From contig JAURUC010000001.1 in the NCBI GenBank assembly GCA_030803735.1, positions 772,501-836,500 of the forward strand: 64,000 nucleotides of DNA. Reading direction: 5' to 3'. The notes beneath the pieces were generated by a model, which did no database searches, was not told the origin of the DNA, and saw only the letters and a program-made list of their open reading frames with translations. Position 1 is the first letter of the stretch, and each line of letters starts with the position of its first letter. The stretch is from Actinopolyspora lacussalsi (GTDB lineage Bacteria; Actinomycetota; Actinomycetes; Mycobacteriales; Pseudonocardiaceae). Of the stretch, positions 18,142-26,820 are shown in pieces. The translations under genes and the position numbers were made by a program.

Positions 18142-18981
18142 ATGGATATGGTCCTAGCGCAAGGAACCGGGTTCAACGTCCTCGACAGCCTGCAGAGCGG
18201 GTTCACACAGCTGGTCAGCTATCTGCCGCAGCTGATCGGTGCGCTTCTGGTGCTGGTGATCGGTTACATCGTCGCGAGGCTCCTTCGGGCACTCGTCACG
18301 CGGCTGCTGCGTCGGCTCCATCTGGACGACCGGATGTCCCGTGCCGGCCAGGGAGCCCGTTATGTGGAGCGTCTCAGTCCCCGAGGCAGCCCCTCGAGGT
18401 TGATAGGTACCGTCGTGTTCGCCGTGATCATGCTCTTCGTGTTGTCCTCGGCGATCGGAACGCTCGGTATCCCCGCGCTGACCGGCTTCATGAACGTGGT
18501 GCTCGGTTATCTCCCGCGTGTGATCGCCGCGCTGGCGATTTTCCTCGTCGCCGCGGCCGTCGCGGGAGCCGTGGGTACGTTGGCCGGACGCACGCTGGGG
18601 GACACACCCGCTGGTCGCATGGCGCGTACCGCGGCTCCGGCGCTGGTTATGGCGATCGGTGTGTTCATGATTCTCACGCAGCTTCGTATCGCTCCGGTGA
18701 TCGTCACCGTGACTTATGTGGCCCTGGTCGGGGCTATAGCTCTGGGTTCGGCACTGGCCTTCGGTCTCGGTGGCAGGGAGGCCGCCGCGGAGATGATCAA
18801 TTCGAGTTACCGTCGCAACTTCACCGGCGCCGAACAGGCCGCCTCCCCACAGGCTGCGGAAACCGCCGAACAGTCCCAGAACTGGACGGTGCGGGGCGCG
18901 GGAACCGCTCCGGAACCGAGCGGAGCACCCGCCGAGACCGAGCGGGGCGACGACAGCGGTGGCTCCTACCGGACGACCTGA
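18142..18981 (+). CDS. Membrane protein with conserved TM helices, mechanosensitive-channel-like (CmpX/YggB-related)
   Basis: The 279-residue protein has a QLVSYLPQLIGALLVLVIG first helix and further helices through to residue about 225, including GYLPRVIAALAIFLVAAAVAG, a repeat of the same pattern. The LPQLIGALLVLVIGYIVARLLRALV and YLPRVIAALAIFLVAA motifs are the TM_helix repeat (PF05552) found in small-conductance mechanosensitive channel relatives. The soluble beta-domain of MscS is missing, and a hydrophilic Ala/Glu-rich tail follows. AGGAGG lies directly before the ATG. The next gene, 25 bases on, is another membrane protein and probably shares the operon. Confidence 0.72.
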   Translation: MDMVLAQGTGFNVLDSLQSGFTQLVSYLPQLIGALLVLVIGYIVARLLRALVTRLLRRLHLDDRMSRAGQGARYVERLSPRGSPSRLIGTVVFAVIMLFVLSSAIGTLGIPALTGFMNVVLGYLPRVIAALAIFLVAAAVAGAVGTLAGRTLGDTPAGRMARTAAPALVMAIGVFMILTQLRIAPVIVTVTYVALVGAIALGSALAFGLGGREAAAEMINSSYRRNFTGAEQAASPQAAETAEQSQNWTVRGAGTAPEPSGAPAETERGDDSGGSYRTT

Positions 18982-19005
18982 TACCGGGCGACCTGAGAAT
19001 GCGAG

Positions 19006-19833
19006 GTGGTCACGGTGTCCACACCACACCACGACCCCGAACCCGGTCCCGAACACACCGGGGCGGAATCGGGGCCGGACCTGTCGGGCAGGACCGTGGT
19101 GGACCGTGACGGTTCACGGTTGGGCAAGTTGGAGCAGGTCTATCTGGGACCCCGAAGCGGCTCACCCACGTGGGGAGTGGTGCGCGCGGGTGGCAAACAA
19201 CGTTTCGTTCCGCTGCACGACGCCGACCCCGGCCAGGGAGCGGTACGCATCACGGCCAGCAAACGCCAGGTGCGATCCGCTCCCACGGCCGCCGCGGACG
19301 CCGAGTTGCGCCCCGAGTTGGAGGGAAGGCTGGCCGAGCACTACGCGGGAGCACCGAACACCACCCGTGGTTCGATGTCGAGCGTGCGGCGCAGCCGGGG
19401 AGTGCTCAGCGGAGTGCTGCTCGTCCTGTTGGGAGCCTGGACCGGCCTGATCCCGTTCGTCGGTCCCTACTTCGGTTACGGTTTCGGTAACACGCAGCCG
19501 TGGAGCTTCACCATCGACCGGCTGTGGATGTGCGTGCTGCCCGCGCTGGCCATCCTGTTCGGCGGTTTGTTGTTGGTGCCCACCGGGAATCGGTTTCTGG
19601 CGAGTGTGGCCAGTGTGCTGGCGATGGCGGGCGGAGTTTGGCTGGTGATCGGTCCCAGTCTGAGCAGGCTGTGGGGTACGGAAGGCGTCGCGACTCCGAT
19701 CGGTGCCCCGCTCGGTTCACCGGGAATGTGGGTGGCCGCACAGCTCGGATTCTTCTTCGCGGTGGGCGCGTTGGTGGTGGCGGTTGCCGCCACGGCATTC
19801 GGCCGACTGACAGTGCGGTCCGTCAGGGACTGA
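19006..19833 (+). CDS. PRC-barrel domain membrane protein
   Basis: Residues about 28-85 form a PRC-barrel-like domain (GRTVVDRDGSRLGKLEQVYLGPRSGSPTWGVVRAGGKQRFVPL, seen in pieces). The C-terminal half has three or four membrane segments, including VLSGVLLVLLGAWTGLIPFVG and AALGFFFAVGALVVAVAA-like helices. PRC-barrel proteins are common in actinobacteria in stress or envelope-associated operons. The first domain would be cytoplasmic. GTG 19006 follows GCGAGG; another GTG at 19015 is possible. It follows the mechanosensitive-type gene closely and is probably cotranscribed. Confidence 0.65.
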   Translation: MVTVSTPHHDPEPGPEHTGAESGPDLSGRTVVDRDGSRLGKLEQVYLGPRSGSPTWGVVRAGGKQRFVPLHDADPGQGAVRITASKRQVRSAPTAAADAELRPELEGRLAEHYAGAPNTTRGSMSSVRRSRGVLSGVLLVLLGAWTGLIPFVGPYFGYGFGNTQPWSFTIDRLWMCVLPALAILFGGLLLVPTGNRFLASVASVLAMAGGVWLVIGPSLSRLWGTEGVATPIGAPLGSPGMWVAAQLGFFFAVGALVVAVAATAFGRLTVRSVRD

Positions 19834-19881
19834 ACATCACCCGATGCGGAGCGACCGAGCTGGGAGCGACTGCACTGGGGG

Positions 19882-19919
19882 TTGCACTTTCAGTGACATG
19901 AAGTATTCACTAAGTCACT
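19882..19919 (+). promoter_or_regulatory. Candidate regulatory site upstream of the hopanoid operon
   Basis: An AT-rich patch in otherwise GC-rich DNA contains an inverted repeat AGTGAC (19892-19897) and GTCACT (19914-19919), separated by 16 bases, and TTGCAC at 19882 with TATTCA at 19904 as a poor -35/-10 pair. It lies about 100-135 bases before the first hop gene. A TetR- or MarR-type operator is possible; the call is by eye and low in certainty. Confidence 0.3.
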
Positions 19920-20016
19920 CAATCGGACGAGGTCAGTAAGCCTGCGCTGTGTCGCTCAGCGATCTACGCTGACCACAATGAACGCCCTCATCAGCTGTGC
20001 GGGGTAGGAGGTGGTC

Positions 20017-21786
20017 ATGGCTGCGATACCGGACCGTGCCCGCCCTGCTCGGCAGTCGGCGCGATCGTTCGAGATGGTGCTACCCGGCCAGCTGCCAGAG
20101 GCGGGCGAGGTGCTGGCGCGGGCCCAGTCGGAGAACTTCACCGTCGCCGCCCGAGTACTGCCGTACCGGATCCGACAACACCTCATGGCCGTGTACGGCT
20201 TCGCCCGACTGGTGGATTACGCCGGGGACGAGGCGTGCGGTCCCCGTGAGGGGTTGCTGGAACTTCTCGAGGCGGATCTGGGACGTGCCTACGACGGCAC
20301 ACCACGACTTCCGTTGCTGCGCGCGTTCGCACCGACCGTGCGTGCCTGCGGTATTCCCCGTGCGCTCCCCTCCCGGTTGATCGAGGCGAATCGGCGGGAC
20401 CAGCACGTACGTCGTTATTCCACTTTCGAGGAACTGCTCGATTACTGCTACTACGCCGCCAATCCGATCGGGGAACTGGTCCTCTACATCTTCGGCCGGG
20501 CCGAGCCGGAGTTGATCCGACTTTCCGACCGTATCTGTTCCGCTTTGCAGATCCTGGAACACTGCCAGGACATCGGCGAGGACTTTCGCCAGGGCAGAAT
20601 CTATATGCCGCTCAACGACCTGCGGGACTTCGGGTGTGCGGAATCGGAGCTCGCGGCCCCAACCGCATCCGCCGAACTGCGCGGGGCCGTGTGGTTCGAA
20701 GTGGATCGCGCGCTGGAACTGCTGCGATCCGGTCAACCGTTGATAGGGCGGCTGTCCGGACTGGCCCGGATGGCGGTCGCGGGCTACGTGGCAGGTGGGG
20801 TGGCCACGGCACGGGCCTTCGAACCGGCCGGCTACGACCCACTGGCGGTGGAGGTGCGTCCCAATCGGAGGAGGATCCTCTCCGAATGGGTGCGCCTCTC
20901 GATGTCGTCCTCGGCAGGGCTCGAACACGACCGAGTCCGTGACGCCTACCGGTACTGCGAACGGATCACCCGAACCCAGGCACGCAACTTCTTCTACGGA
21001 ATACGGCTGCTGCCTCCGGTCAAACGTGGCGCGCTCTCCGCCGTGTACTCCTTCGCCCGCAGGGTGGACGACATCGGAGACGGTTCGTTGTCGAGCGAGC
21101 AGAAGCTGCTACGCCTGCAACAGGCACGACAGGATATCGACGATGTCGGCCCGGACACCAAGGACCCCGTACTGGTGGCACTGGCCGACACCGCCCGCAG
21201 GCTGCCCGTGCCGCTGGAGGTGTTCCACGAACTCATCGACGGGTGCGAGGCCGACGTACGCGGCACTCGCTACGACACCTTCGAACAACTCACGCACTAC
21301 TGCCGTTGTGTCGCCGGATCGGTGGGCCGCCTCTCGCTGGGGGTGTTCGGTCACGAGGTCACCGGACCTGCCGCCCAGCGTGCCGATTCCCTCGGAGTGG
21401 CGTTGCAACTGACCAATATCCTGCGCGACCTGCTGGAGGATCGCCGCGGCGGCCGTGTCTACCTACCGGCCGAGGACCTGCGTCGTTTCGGTGTCTCACT
21501 CGAACTGGACTCGCGGGGGATGTTCACCGACCCGCCCGATGCCCTGAACGAGCTCGTGCGTTTCCAGGCTCGTCGAATCGAAGGGTGGTACTCCGAGGGT
21601 TTGCGGCTGCTTCCCCTGCTCGATCACCGCAGCCGCGCCTGTTGCGCGGCGATGGCGGGGATATACCACGAGCTGCTGCGGCACATCGCGGATGATCCCG
21701 CCGCGGTGACTCGTGGCAGGATCACACTGCCGGGCAGGCAGAAAATGATCGTAGCGGCTCGTTCACTGGCGGGGATGAAATCATGA
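20017..21786 (+). CDS. hpnCD: Fused HpnC-HpnD: hydroxysqualene synthase / presqualene diphosphate synthase
   Basis: The 589-residue protein consists of two complete squalene/phytoene-synthase domains. Residues 1-295 match HpnC, with acidic motifs VDYAGDE and QDIGEDFRQGRIYMP; the remainder matches HpnD, with RVDDIGDG and RDLLEDRRGGRVYLP. Both domains keep both Asp-rich motifs, so both could be catalytic. Known HpnD makes presqualene diphosphate from two FPP and HpnC turns it into hydroxysqualene. The former HpnD start is probably the internal ATG at 20902, where the second domain begins with no ribosome site. ATG 20017 follows AGGAGG. The genes are normally separate, adjacent and overlapping; here they read through without a stop. 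Confidence 0.87.
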   Translation: MAAIPDRARPARQSARSFEMVLPGQLPEAGEVLARAQSENFTVAARVLPYRIRQHLMAVYGFARLVDYAGDEACGPREGLLELLEADLGRAYDGTPRLPLLRAFAPTVRACGIPRALPSRLIEANRRDQHVRRYSTFEELLDYCYYAANPIGELVLYIFGRAEPELIRLSDRICSALQILEHCQDIGEDFRQGRIYMPLNDLRDFGCAESELAAPTASAELRGAVWFEVDRALELLRSGQPLIGRLSGLARMAVAGYVAGGVATARAFEPAGYDPLAVEVRPNRRRILSEWVRLSMSSSAGLEHDRVRDAYRYCERITRTQARNFFYGIRLLPPVKRGALSAVYSFARRVDDIGDGSLSSEQKLLRLQQARQDIDDVGPDTKDPVLVALADTARRLPVPLEVFHELIDGCEADVRGTRYDTFEQLTHYCRCVAGSVGRLSLGVFGHEVTGPAAQRADSLGVALQLTNILRDLLEDRRGGRVYLPAEDLRRFGVSLELDSRGMFTDPPDALNELVRFQARRIEGWYSEGLRLLPLLDHRSRACCAAMAGIYHELLRHIADDPAAVTRGRITLPGRQKMIVAARSLAGMKS

Positions 21787-23138
21787 CCCGTGGGCGGGTA
21801 GTGGTCATCGGTGGTGGTCTGGCCGGTGTTTCCGCCGCGTTCGGCTGTCGCGACGCCGGTTTCGACGTGACCCTGTTGGAGGCGCGCTCCCGGTTGGGAG
21901 GAGCCACTTACTCGTTCTCCCGTGGCGAGCTCACCGTGGACACCGGACAACACGTCTTTCTGCGCTGCTACACCGAGTACCTCGCACTGCTACGACGTCT
22001 CGGCACCCTCGACAGGGTGCGGATCCAACCGAGATTCCGTGTCCCGGTGATCACCCCGCACGGTCCCGGCTGGGCATTGCGGCGTGCCGAGCTGCCCGCG
22101 CCGGGACACCTGCTGCCCGCACTGTGGGGACATCGTGCGCTGTCCCCACTGCAACGGCTCACCGCGGCGCGGACGGCGCTGGCACTGCGCGGACTGGACC
22201 CGGACGATCCGGCCCTGGACCGCACCGACTTCGGGAGTTGGCTGCGCTCTCGTGGCGAATCGGACCGCTCCGTGGCGACGCTGTGGGGACTGTTCTGCGT
22301 CGCGGCGTTGAATTCCCGGCCCGACGAGGCATCGCTGGCCCAGGCGGTCAAAGTGTTCCGTACCGGAATGTTGGACACCACCACCGGGGGCGACATCGGG
22401 GTGATCCGTCGTCCGCTGAGCGAAGTGCACGGTGATCCCGCCCAGCGGAAACTGTCCGAGGCGGGCGTGCTGCCGCTGACCCGGCACAAGGCGTTGGAGA
22501 TATCCGGCGAACCGGGCGAATACCGCGTGCGGGTGAGCGCCGAGCAAGAGTACGAACTGACCGCGGACGCGGTTGTCCTCGCCGTTCCGCACCCGGCCGC
22601 CGCCAAACTGCTGGCTGACCGAACCTCACCCGCCGGAGTAGACCTCTCCGCGTTGTCGCGCGCGCCCATCGTGAACGTGCACGCCCATTTCGACCGCAGG
22701 GTCACCGACCTGTCCATGGCCGCCGCCCTGGACTCCCCGGTGCAGTGGTTGTTCGACCGGACGGAAGCCGCGGACGCGCCACGCGGCCAGTATCTGGCGA
22801 TTTCGTTGTCCGCGGCTCACGAGGAGGTGAGGACGCGCTCCGTACTGCTGCGTGAGCAGTACCTACCGGAGTTGCGAAGGCTGTTTCCCGCGGTTCGAGA
22901 AGCGCGACTGCTGGATTTCTTCGTCACGAGAGAGCCCGCGGCCACGTTTCGGCCCGTCCCCGGCGCGAGGTCGTCGCGTCCGGCCGCGCGCACGGCCGAA
23001 CGGGGACTCGTGCTGGCGGGCGCGTGGACCGACACCGGTTGGCCGGACACCCTCGAAGGGGCCGTACGGAGCGGAAACACCGCGGCCAGTGTCGTCAGCG
23101 GGACCGTCGACCGCCACAGCGATGTGGCGTGGAGGTGA
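21783..23138 (+). CDS. hpnE: Hydroxysqualene dehydroxylase (squalene-associated FAD-dependent oxidoreductase)
   Basis: The 451-residue protein starts with the FAD-binding VVVIGGGLAGVSAAFGCRDAG-type fold (split over the first 30 residues) and has GGATYSF and a C-terminal LAGAWTDTGWPDTLEGAV stretch typical of HpnE. Known function: reductive removal of the hydroxyl from hydroxysqualene to yield squalene. The ATG overlaps the hpnCD stop by 4 bp, so translation is coupled. Three bases separate it from the polyprenyl synthase. Confidence 0.88.
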   Translation: MTRGRVVVIGGGLAGVSAAFGCRDAGFDVTLLEARSRLGGATYSFSRGELTVDTGQHVFLRCYTEYLALLRRLGTLDRVRIQPRFRVPVITPHGPGWALRRAELPAPGHLLPALWGHRALSPLQRLTAARTALALRGLDPDDPALDRTDFGSWLRSRGESDRSVATLWGLFCVAALNSRPDEASLAQAVKVFRTGMLDTTTGGDIGVIRRPLSEVHGDPAQRKLSEAGVLPLTRHKALEISGEPGEYRVRVSAEQEYELTADAVVLAVPHPAAAKLLADRTSPAGVDLSALSRAPIVNVHAHFDRRVTDLSMAAALDSPVQWLFDRTEAADAPRGQYLAISLSAAHEEVRTRSVLLREQYLPELRRLFPAVREARLLDFFVTREPAATFRPVPGARSSRPAARTAERGLVLAGAWTDTGWPDTLEGAVRSGNTAASVVSGTVDRHSDVAWR

Positions 23139-23141
23139 CGC

Positions 23142-24152
23142 ATGACAGTGACAATGCCCTCCGCGCTGTCCAGCGCCCGGGAATCCATCGACTCGCGGTT
23201 GCGTCACACTGTCGCCGGATTGGATCCGGACACCCGCAGGGTCAGCGAATACCATTTCGGCTGGATCGATGCCGAGGGTGCCGAGGACAACCGGCCGGGC
23301 AAGGCGCTGCGTCCGGCACTTGTGCTGTTGTCGGCGCGGGCCGCCAACGGCGACGAACGCAGTGCCTGCAGCGGGGCGGTGGCCGTTGAACTGGTGCACA
23401 ACTTCTCGTTGCTGCACGACGATCTGATGGACGGTGACATCTCCCGCAGACACCGTCCCACCGCCTGGACCGTGTTCGGGCGGTCCGCCGCGCTGCTGGC
23501 GGGGGACGCGCTGCTCGGACTCGCCAACGGCGTGTTGCTCGAAGCCGATTCGCAGCGGGCGTTGTGGGCGGCTCGTGAACTGTCGGGCACCGTTCGCGAA
23601 CTCATCGCGGGACAAGCGGCGGATCTGGACTTCGAGCAGCGCACCGAGGTCGGATTCGACGAGTGCCTGCGCATGGTGGCGGGCAAGACCGCCGCGCTGA
23701 TCGCGTGCTCCTGCTCCCTCGGCGCCCTGCTGTCGGGAGCTTCCGAACAAACCGTCCGACGACTGCGCGGTTTCGGATTCGAACTCGGAATGGCGTTCCA
23801 GCTCGTCGACGATCTGCTCGGAATCTGGGGAGATCCGGAGGAGACCGGAAAACCGGTGCTTTCCGACCTGCGTTCCCGCAAGAAGTCGATGCCGGTCGTG
23901 CACGCGCTCAATTCGGACACCGACGCCGGTATGCGGCTGCGTGAGCTGTACCGCCAACCGGAGGAACCCACCGAGGCCCAAGTGCTCCGAGGGGCGGAAC
24001 TGCTGCGTTCGGCGGGCTCGGAGGAATGGACCAGGGCCGAGACGGAACGCAGGTTGACGGCCGCTCACCGGCAACTTCGTGACGCCGGGTGCCAGGGAAC
24101 GACCGAAGGACTGACCGAACTCGCCGATTTCGTTCTCCGGAGGAACCAGTGA
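23142..24152 (+). CDS. Polyprenyl diphosphate synthase (FPP/GGPP synthase family)
   Basis: The 336-residue protein has both aspartate-rich motifs: HDDLMDGDISRRHRPT and VDDLLGIWGDPEETGKP. Within a hop operon the product is most likely farnesyl diphosphate for squalene, though the sequence alone cannot separate FPP from GGPP synthases. If GGPP were made, it could also feed the crt cluster 20 kb away, which has no crtE of its own in the window. The start is 3 bases after the hpnE stop, and the stop overlaps the GTG of shc. Confidence 0.87.
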   Translation: MTVTMPSALSSARESIDSRLRHTVAGLDPDTRRVSEYHFGWIDAEGAEDNRPGKALRPALVLLSARAANGDERSACSGAVAVELVHNFSLLHDDLMDGDISRRHRPTAWTVFGRSAALLAGDALLGLANGVLLEADSQRALWAARELSGTVRELIAGQAADLDFEQRTEVGFDECLRMVAGKTAALIACSCSLGALLSGASEQTVRRLRGFGFELGMAFQLVDDLLGIWGDPEETGKPVLSDLRSRKKSMPVVHALNSDTDAGMRLRELYRQPEEPTEAQVLRGAELLRSAGSEEWTRAETERRLTAAHRQLRDAGCQGTTEGLTELADFVLRRNQ

Positions 24153-26182
24153 CCGGATCGCTGCGCCAGAACGGCGACATCCGTCAAGCCGACCAACCCC
24201 GAGCCGACGACCCCGTCACCGAGACGATGGCCCCGCCGCGGCCGTCCGCGGCGGACGTCGATTCCGAGCGGGCCTCGATGCCGCCGGGGCAGGGGTTTTC
24301 CTGGGAGGAGGCACTCCGAGCCGGCAGCGATCACTTGTTGGGGCTGCAGCACGAGGAGGGATGGTGGAAGGGAGAGCTGCAGACCAACGTGACCATGGAC
24401 GCAGAGGATCTGATGTTGCGTCAGTTCCTCGGGATACGGACCTCGGCGGAGACCGCCGCCGCGGCACGTTGGATTCGCTCCCAGCAGCGCGCGGACGGTA
24501 CCTGGGCGTCCTTCCACGGTGGTCCCGGAGAGCTGTCCGCGACCGTGGAAGCCTACATCGCCCTGAAACTCGCGGGCGACGAGGTGGACGACGAACACAT
24601 GGTCGCCGCGCGGCGTTGGATTCGACGCTGCGGGGGCATCGAACGCACCCGTGTGTTCACCCGCATCTGGCTGGCGATGTTCGGCCAGTGGTCGTGGGAC
24701 GAACTGCCCGCCATGCCGCCGGAGATCGTCATGCTGCCGAGCTGGGTACCGCTGAACCTGGCCGACTGGGGCTGCTGGGCGCGGCAGACCATCGTTCCGC
24801 TGACCATAGTCAGCACCCTGCGTCCCCGGCGTGAACTGGGAGTCGACACCGCCGAGCTGCGCACCGGCACACACCCGGTGGGGCGGGTGCGCGAGAACGC
24901 CGGAACCTCGCGTTGGGAGTCCGTGTTCAACGGGCTCGACCGGGCGTTGCACGTCTATCAACGGCACCCGATCCGGCCATTGCGCGAGCAGGCCATGCGG
25001 CGGGCGGCCGAATGGATCGTGGCGAGGCAGGAAGCCGACGGTTCCTGGGGAGGTATCCAGCCGCCCTGGGTTTACTCCCTGCTCGCACTGAACCTGCTCG
25101 GCTATCAACTCGACCACCCGGTGATGCGTGCGGGTATTCGGGGGCTGGAGGGCTTCCTGGTCAGACAGGAGTCGGAACAGGGCAGCCTCCGCAGACTGGA
25201 GGCCTGCCAGTCGCCGGTCTGGGACACCGTGCTGAGCATCCAGGCGCTGCACGATGCCGGAGTACCGGACAGTGACCCGGCGATTCGTGACGCCGTCGAG
25301 TTCGTCCGCTCCGAGGAGATCACCGTTCGAGGGGACTGGGCGGTACGACGTCCCGAGCTACCCGGTGGGGGAGGGTGGGCCTTCGAATTCGAGAACGACG
25401 GTTACCCCGACATAGACGACACCGCGGAAGTACTGCTGGCTTTCACCCGTACCGGCTATGTCGAACAGGACCGCATCGCCGCGGCCGCCGACCGGGGAAG
25501 ACGCTGGCTACGCGGTATGCAGTCCCGCGGTGGCGGCTGGGGAGCCTTCGACGCCGACAACACGCGTTGGCTGGTGAACAAGCTGCCCTTCTGCGACTTC
25601 GGGGCGGTCATCGACCCGCCCTCCGCTGATGTCACCGCGCACGTGGTGGAGGCCTTGGCCCAGCTCGGGGACGCCAACGACCGCGTCGTCCGCGACGGCA
25701 TAAGGTGGCTGCTCGAACAGCAGGAGAACGACGGTTCCTGGTACGGCCGCTGGGGAGCCAACCATATCTACGGTACCGGGGCCGTGGTTCCCGCCCTGGT
25801 CGAGGCAGGGATATCGGTACGACACTGCGCGCTCACCCGTGCGGCCCGTTGGCTGGAGCAGCGGCAGAACCCGGACGGCGGTTGGGGCGAGGACCTGCGT
25901 TCCTACACCGATCCGGCCTGGATCGGTGTAGGGGACTCGACCGCTTCGCAAACCGCCTGGGCCCTGCTGGCACTGCTGGCTCTGGGACGTCATGACACCG
26001 ATCCGGTGCGGCGCGGCATCGCCTTTCTGGCGGACACGCAACAGGCGGACGGCAGCTGGGCGGAACCGCAATTCACCGGGACGGGATTCCCGGGTGACTT
26101 CTACATCAACTACCACCTCTACCGACAGATCTTCCCGGTGACCGCTCTCGGGCGATACCGACAAGCCGTCCACGCCGAATAG
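24149..26182 (+). CDS. shc: Squalene-hopene cyclase
   Basis: The 677-residue protein has the catalytic acid motif DIDD at residues 421-424, in the same position as the DxDD of bacterial cyclases, and numerous QW repeats (QQRADGTW, QEADGSWGG, QENDGSWYGRWG, QNPDGGWGED). It cyclises squalene to hopene in the membrane. GTG 24149 overlaps the preceding stop and has GGAGGAACC upstream; a reading from 24089 lies inside the preceding gene. The N-terminal 45 residues are polar and not part of the cyclase core. Confidence 0.93.
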   Translation: MTGSLRQNGDIRQADQPRADDPVTETMAPPRPSAADVDSERASMPPGQGFSWEEALRAGSDHLLGLQHEEGWWKGELQTNVTMDAEDLMLRQFLGIRTSAETAAAARWIRSQQRADGTWASFHGGPGELSATVEAYIALKLAGDEVDDEHMVAARRWIRRCGGIERTRVFTRIWLAMFGQWSWDELPAMPPEIVMLPSWVPLNLADWGCWARQTIVPLTIVSTLRPRRELGVDTAELRTGTHPVGRVRENAGTSRWESVFNGLDRALHVYQRHPIRPLREQAMRRAAEWIVARQEADGSWGGIQPPWVYSLLALNLLGYQLDHPVMRAGIRGLEGFLVRQESEQGSLRRLEACQSPVWDTVLSIQALHDAGVPDSDPAIRDAVEFVRSEEITVRGDWAVRRPELPGGGGWAFEFENDGYPDIDDTAEVLLAFTRTGYVEQDRIAAAADRGRRWLRGMQSRGGGWGAFDADNTRWLVNKLPFCDFGAVIDPPSADVTAHVVEALAQLGDANDRVVRDGIRWLLEQQENDGSWYGRWGANHIYGTGAVVPALVEAGISVRHCALTRAARWLEQRQNPDGGWGEDLRSYTDPAWIGVGDSTASQTAWALLALLALGRHDTDPVRRGIAFLADTQQADGSWAEPQFTGTGFPGDFYINYHLYRQIFPVTALGRYRQAVHAE

Positions 26183-26191
26183 GTGCTCGCC

Positions 26192-26803
26192 ATGACATCG
26201 GACCTGCTCGTATGCGCCCCGCTGCGAGTGGAGGCCCGCGCGTTGCGCCGACTGGGCGGGAACCGGGTGTTGCGAACCGGGTACGGCAAGCGACGCAGTG
26301 CCCGGTCAGCGGCCGAACTCACCGCGCGCGAATTCGGTGCGTTGGCCGTGGCCGGCCTGGCAGGAGGGCTCGACCCAGGACTGCGCAGCGGTGACGTGGT
26401 GGTGGGAACCGAGGTCGTCGGGTCGGGGAACGGCGCGTGCCGGCACTCCGACCGTCCCGAGCTGTTGGCCCACCGGCTGCGTGGCCTCGGGCTGCGCGTG
26501 TGGCTCGGTCCGGTACTGACCAGCGAGCGGTTGGTTCTCGGTGCGGAGCGCGCCGCCCGGGCACGGGGCGGCGCGCTGGTCGCGGACATGGAATCGGAGG
26601 TGTTGGCGACAGCGGCAGCAGACCGTCCCGTTGTGATCGTGCGTGTCGTACTCGACACCCGCCGACAACCGCTGCTGGGTCCCGGCTCGCCGGCTCGGCT
26701 GTCCGGGGCGCTGCGGCGGTTACGCGCTACCGGCCTGCCGCTGCTTCGCTGGGCCGAGGCTGTGGCGGGACCCGGTTCGCTGGATACTGTCCGTTCTCGC
26801 TGA
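26192..26803 (+). CDS. hpnG: HpnG-like nucleosidase/phosphorylase (adenosylhopane adenine release)
   Basis: The approximately 203-residue protein belongs to the purine nucleoside phosphorylase/nucleosidase superfamily: LLVCAPLRVEARALRRLG start, VAGLAGGLDPGLRSGDVVVGTEV and VADMESEVLA with the conserved Met-Glu pair. HpnG cleaves adenine from adenosylhopane to give ribosylhopane. Its place between shc and hpnH supports the call. The C-terminal part diverges from the usual phosphorylases. ATG 26192 is preferred over GTG 26183, which abuts the shc stop, but both are possible. Confidence 0.78.
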   Translation: MTSDLLVCAPLRVEARALRRLGGNRVLRTGYGKRRSARSAAELTAREFGALAVAGLAGGLDPGLRSGDVVVGTEVVGSGNGACRHSDRPELLAHRLRGLGLRVWLGPVLTSERLVLGAERAARARGGALVADMESEVLATAAADRPVVIVRVVLDTRRQPLLGPGSPARLSGALRRLRATGLPLLRWAEAVAGPGSLDTVRSR

Positions 26804-26820
26804 AGCAAAGAGGTGCCGCA

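Noticed and set aside
20902..21786. hpnD as a separate gene with internal ATG 20902
   Set aside because: No ribosome site lies at a suitable distance before this ATG, and the frame is continuous with the HpnC domain; a GGAGGAGG-like stretch near 20870 is about 28 bases away, too far.
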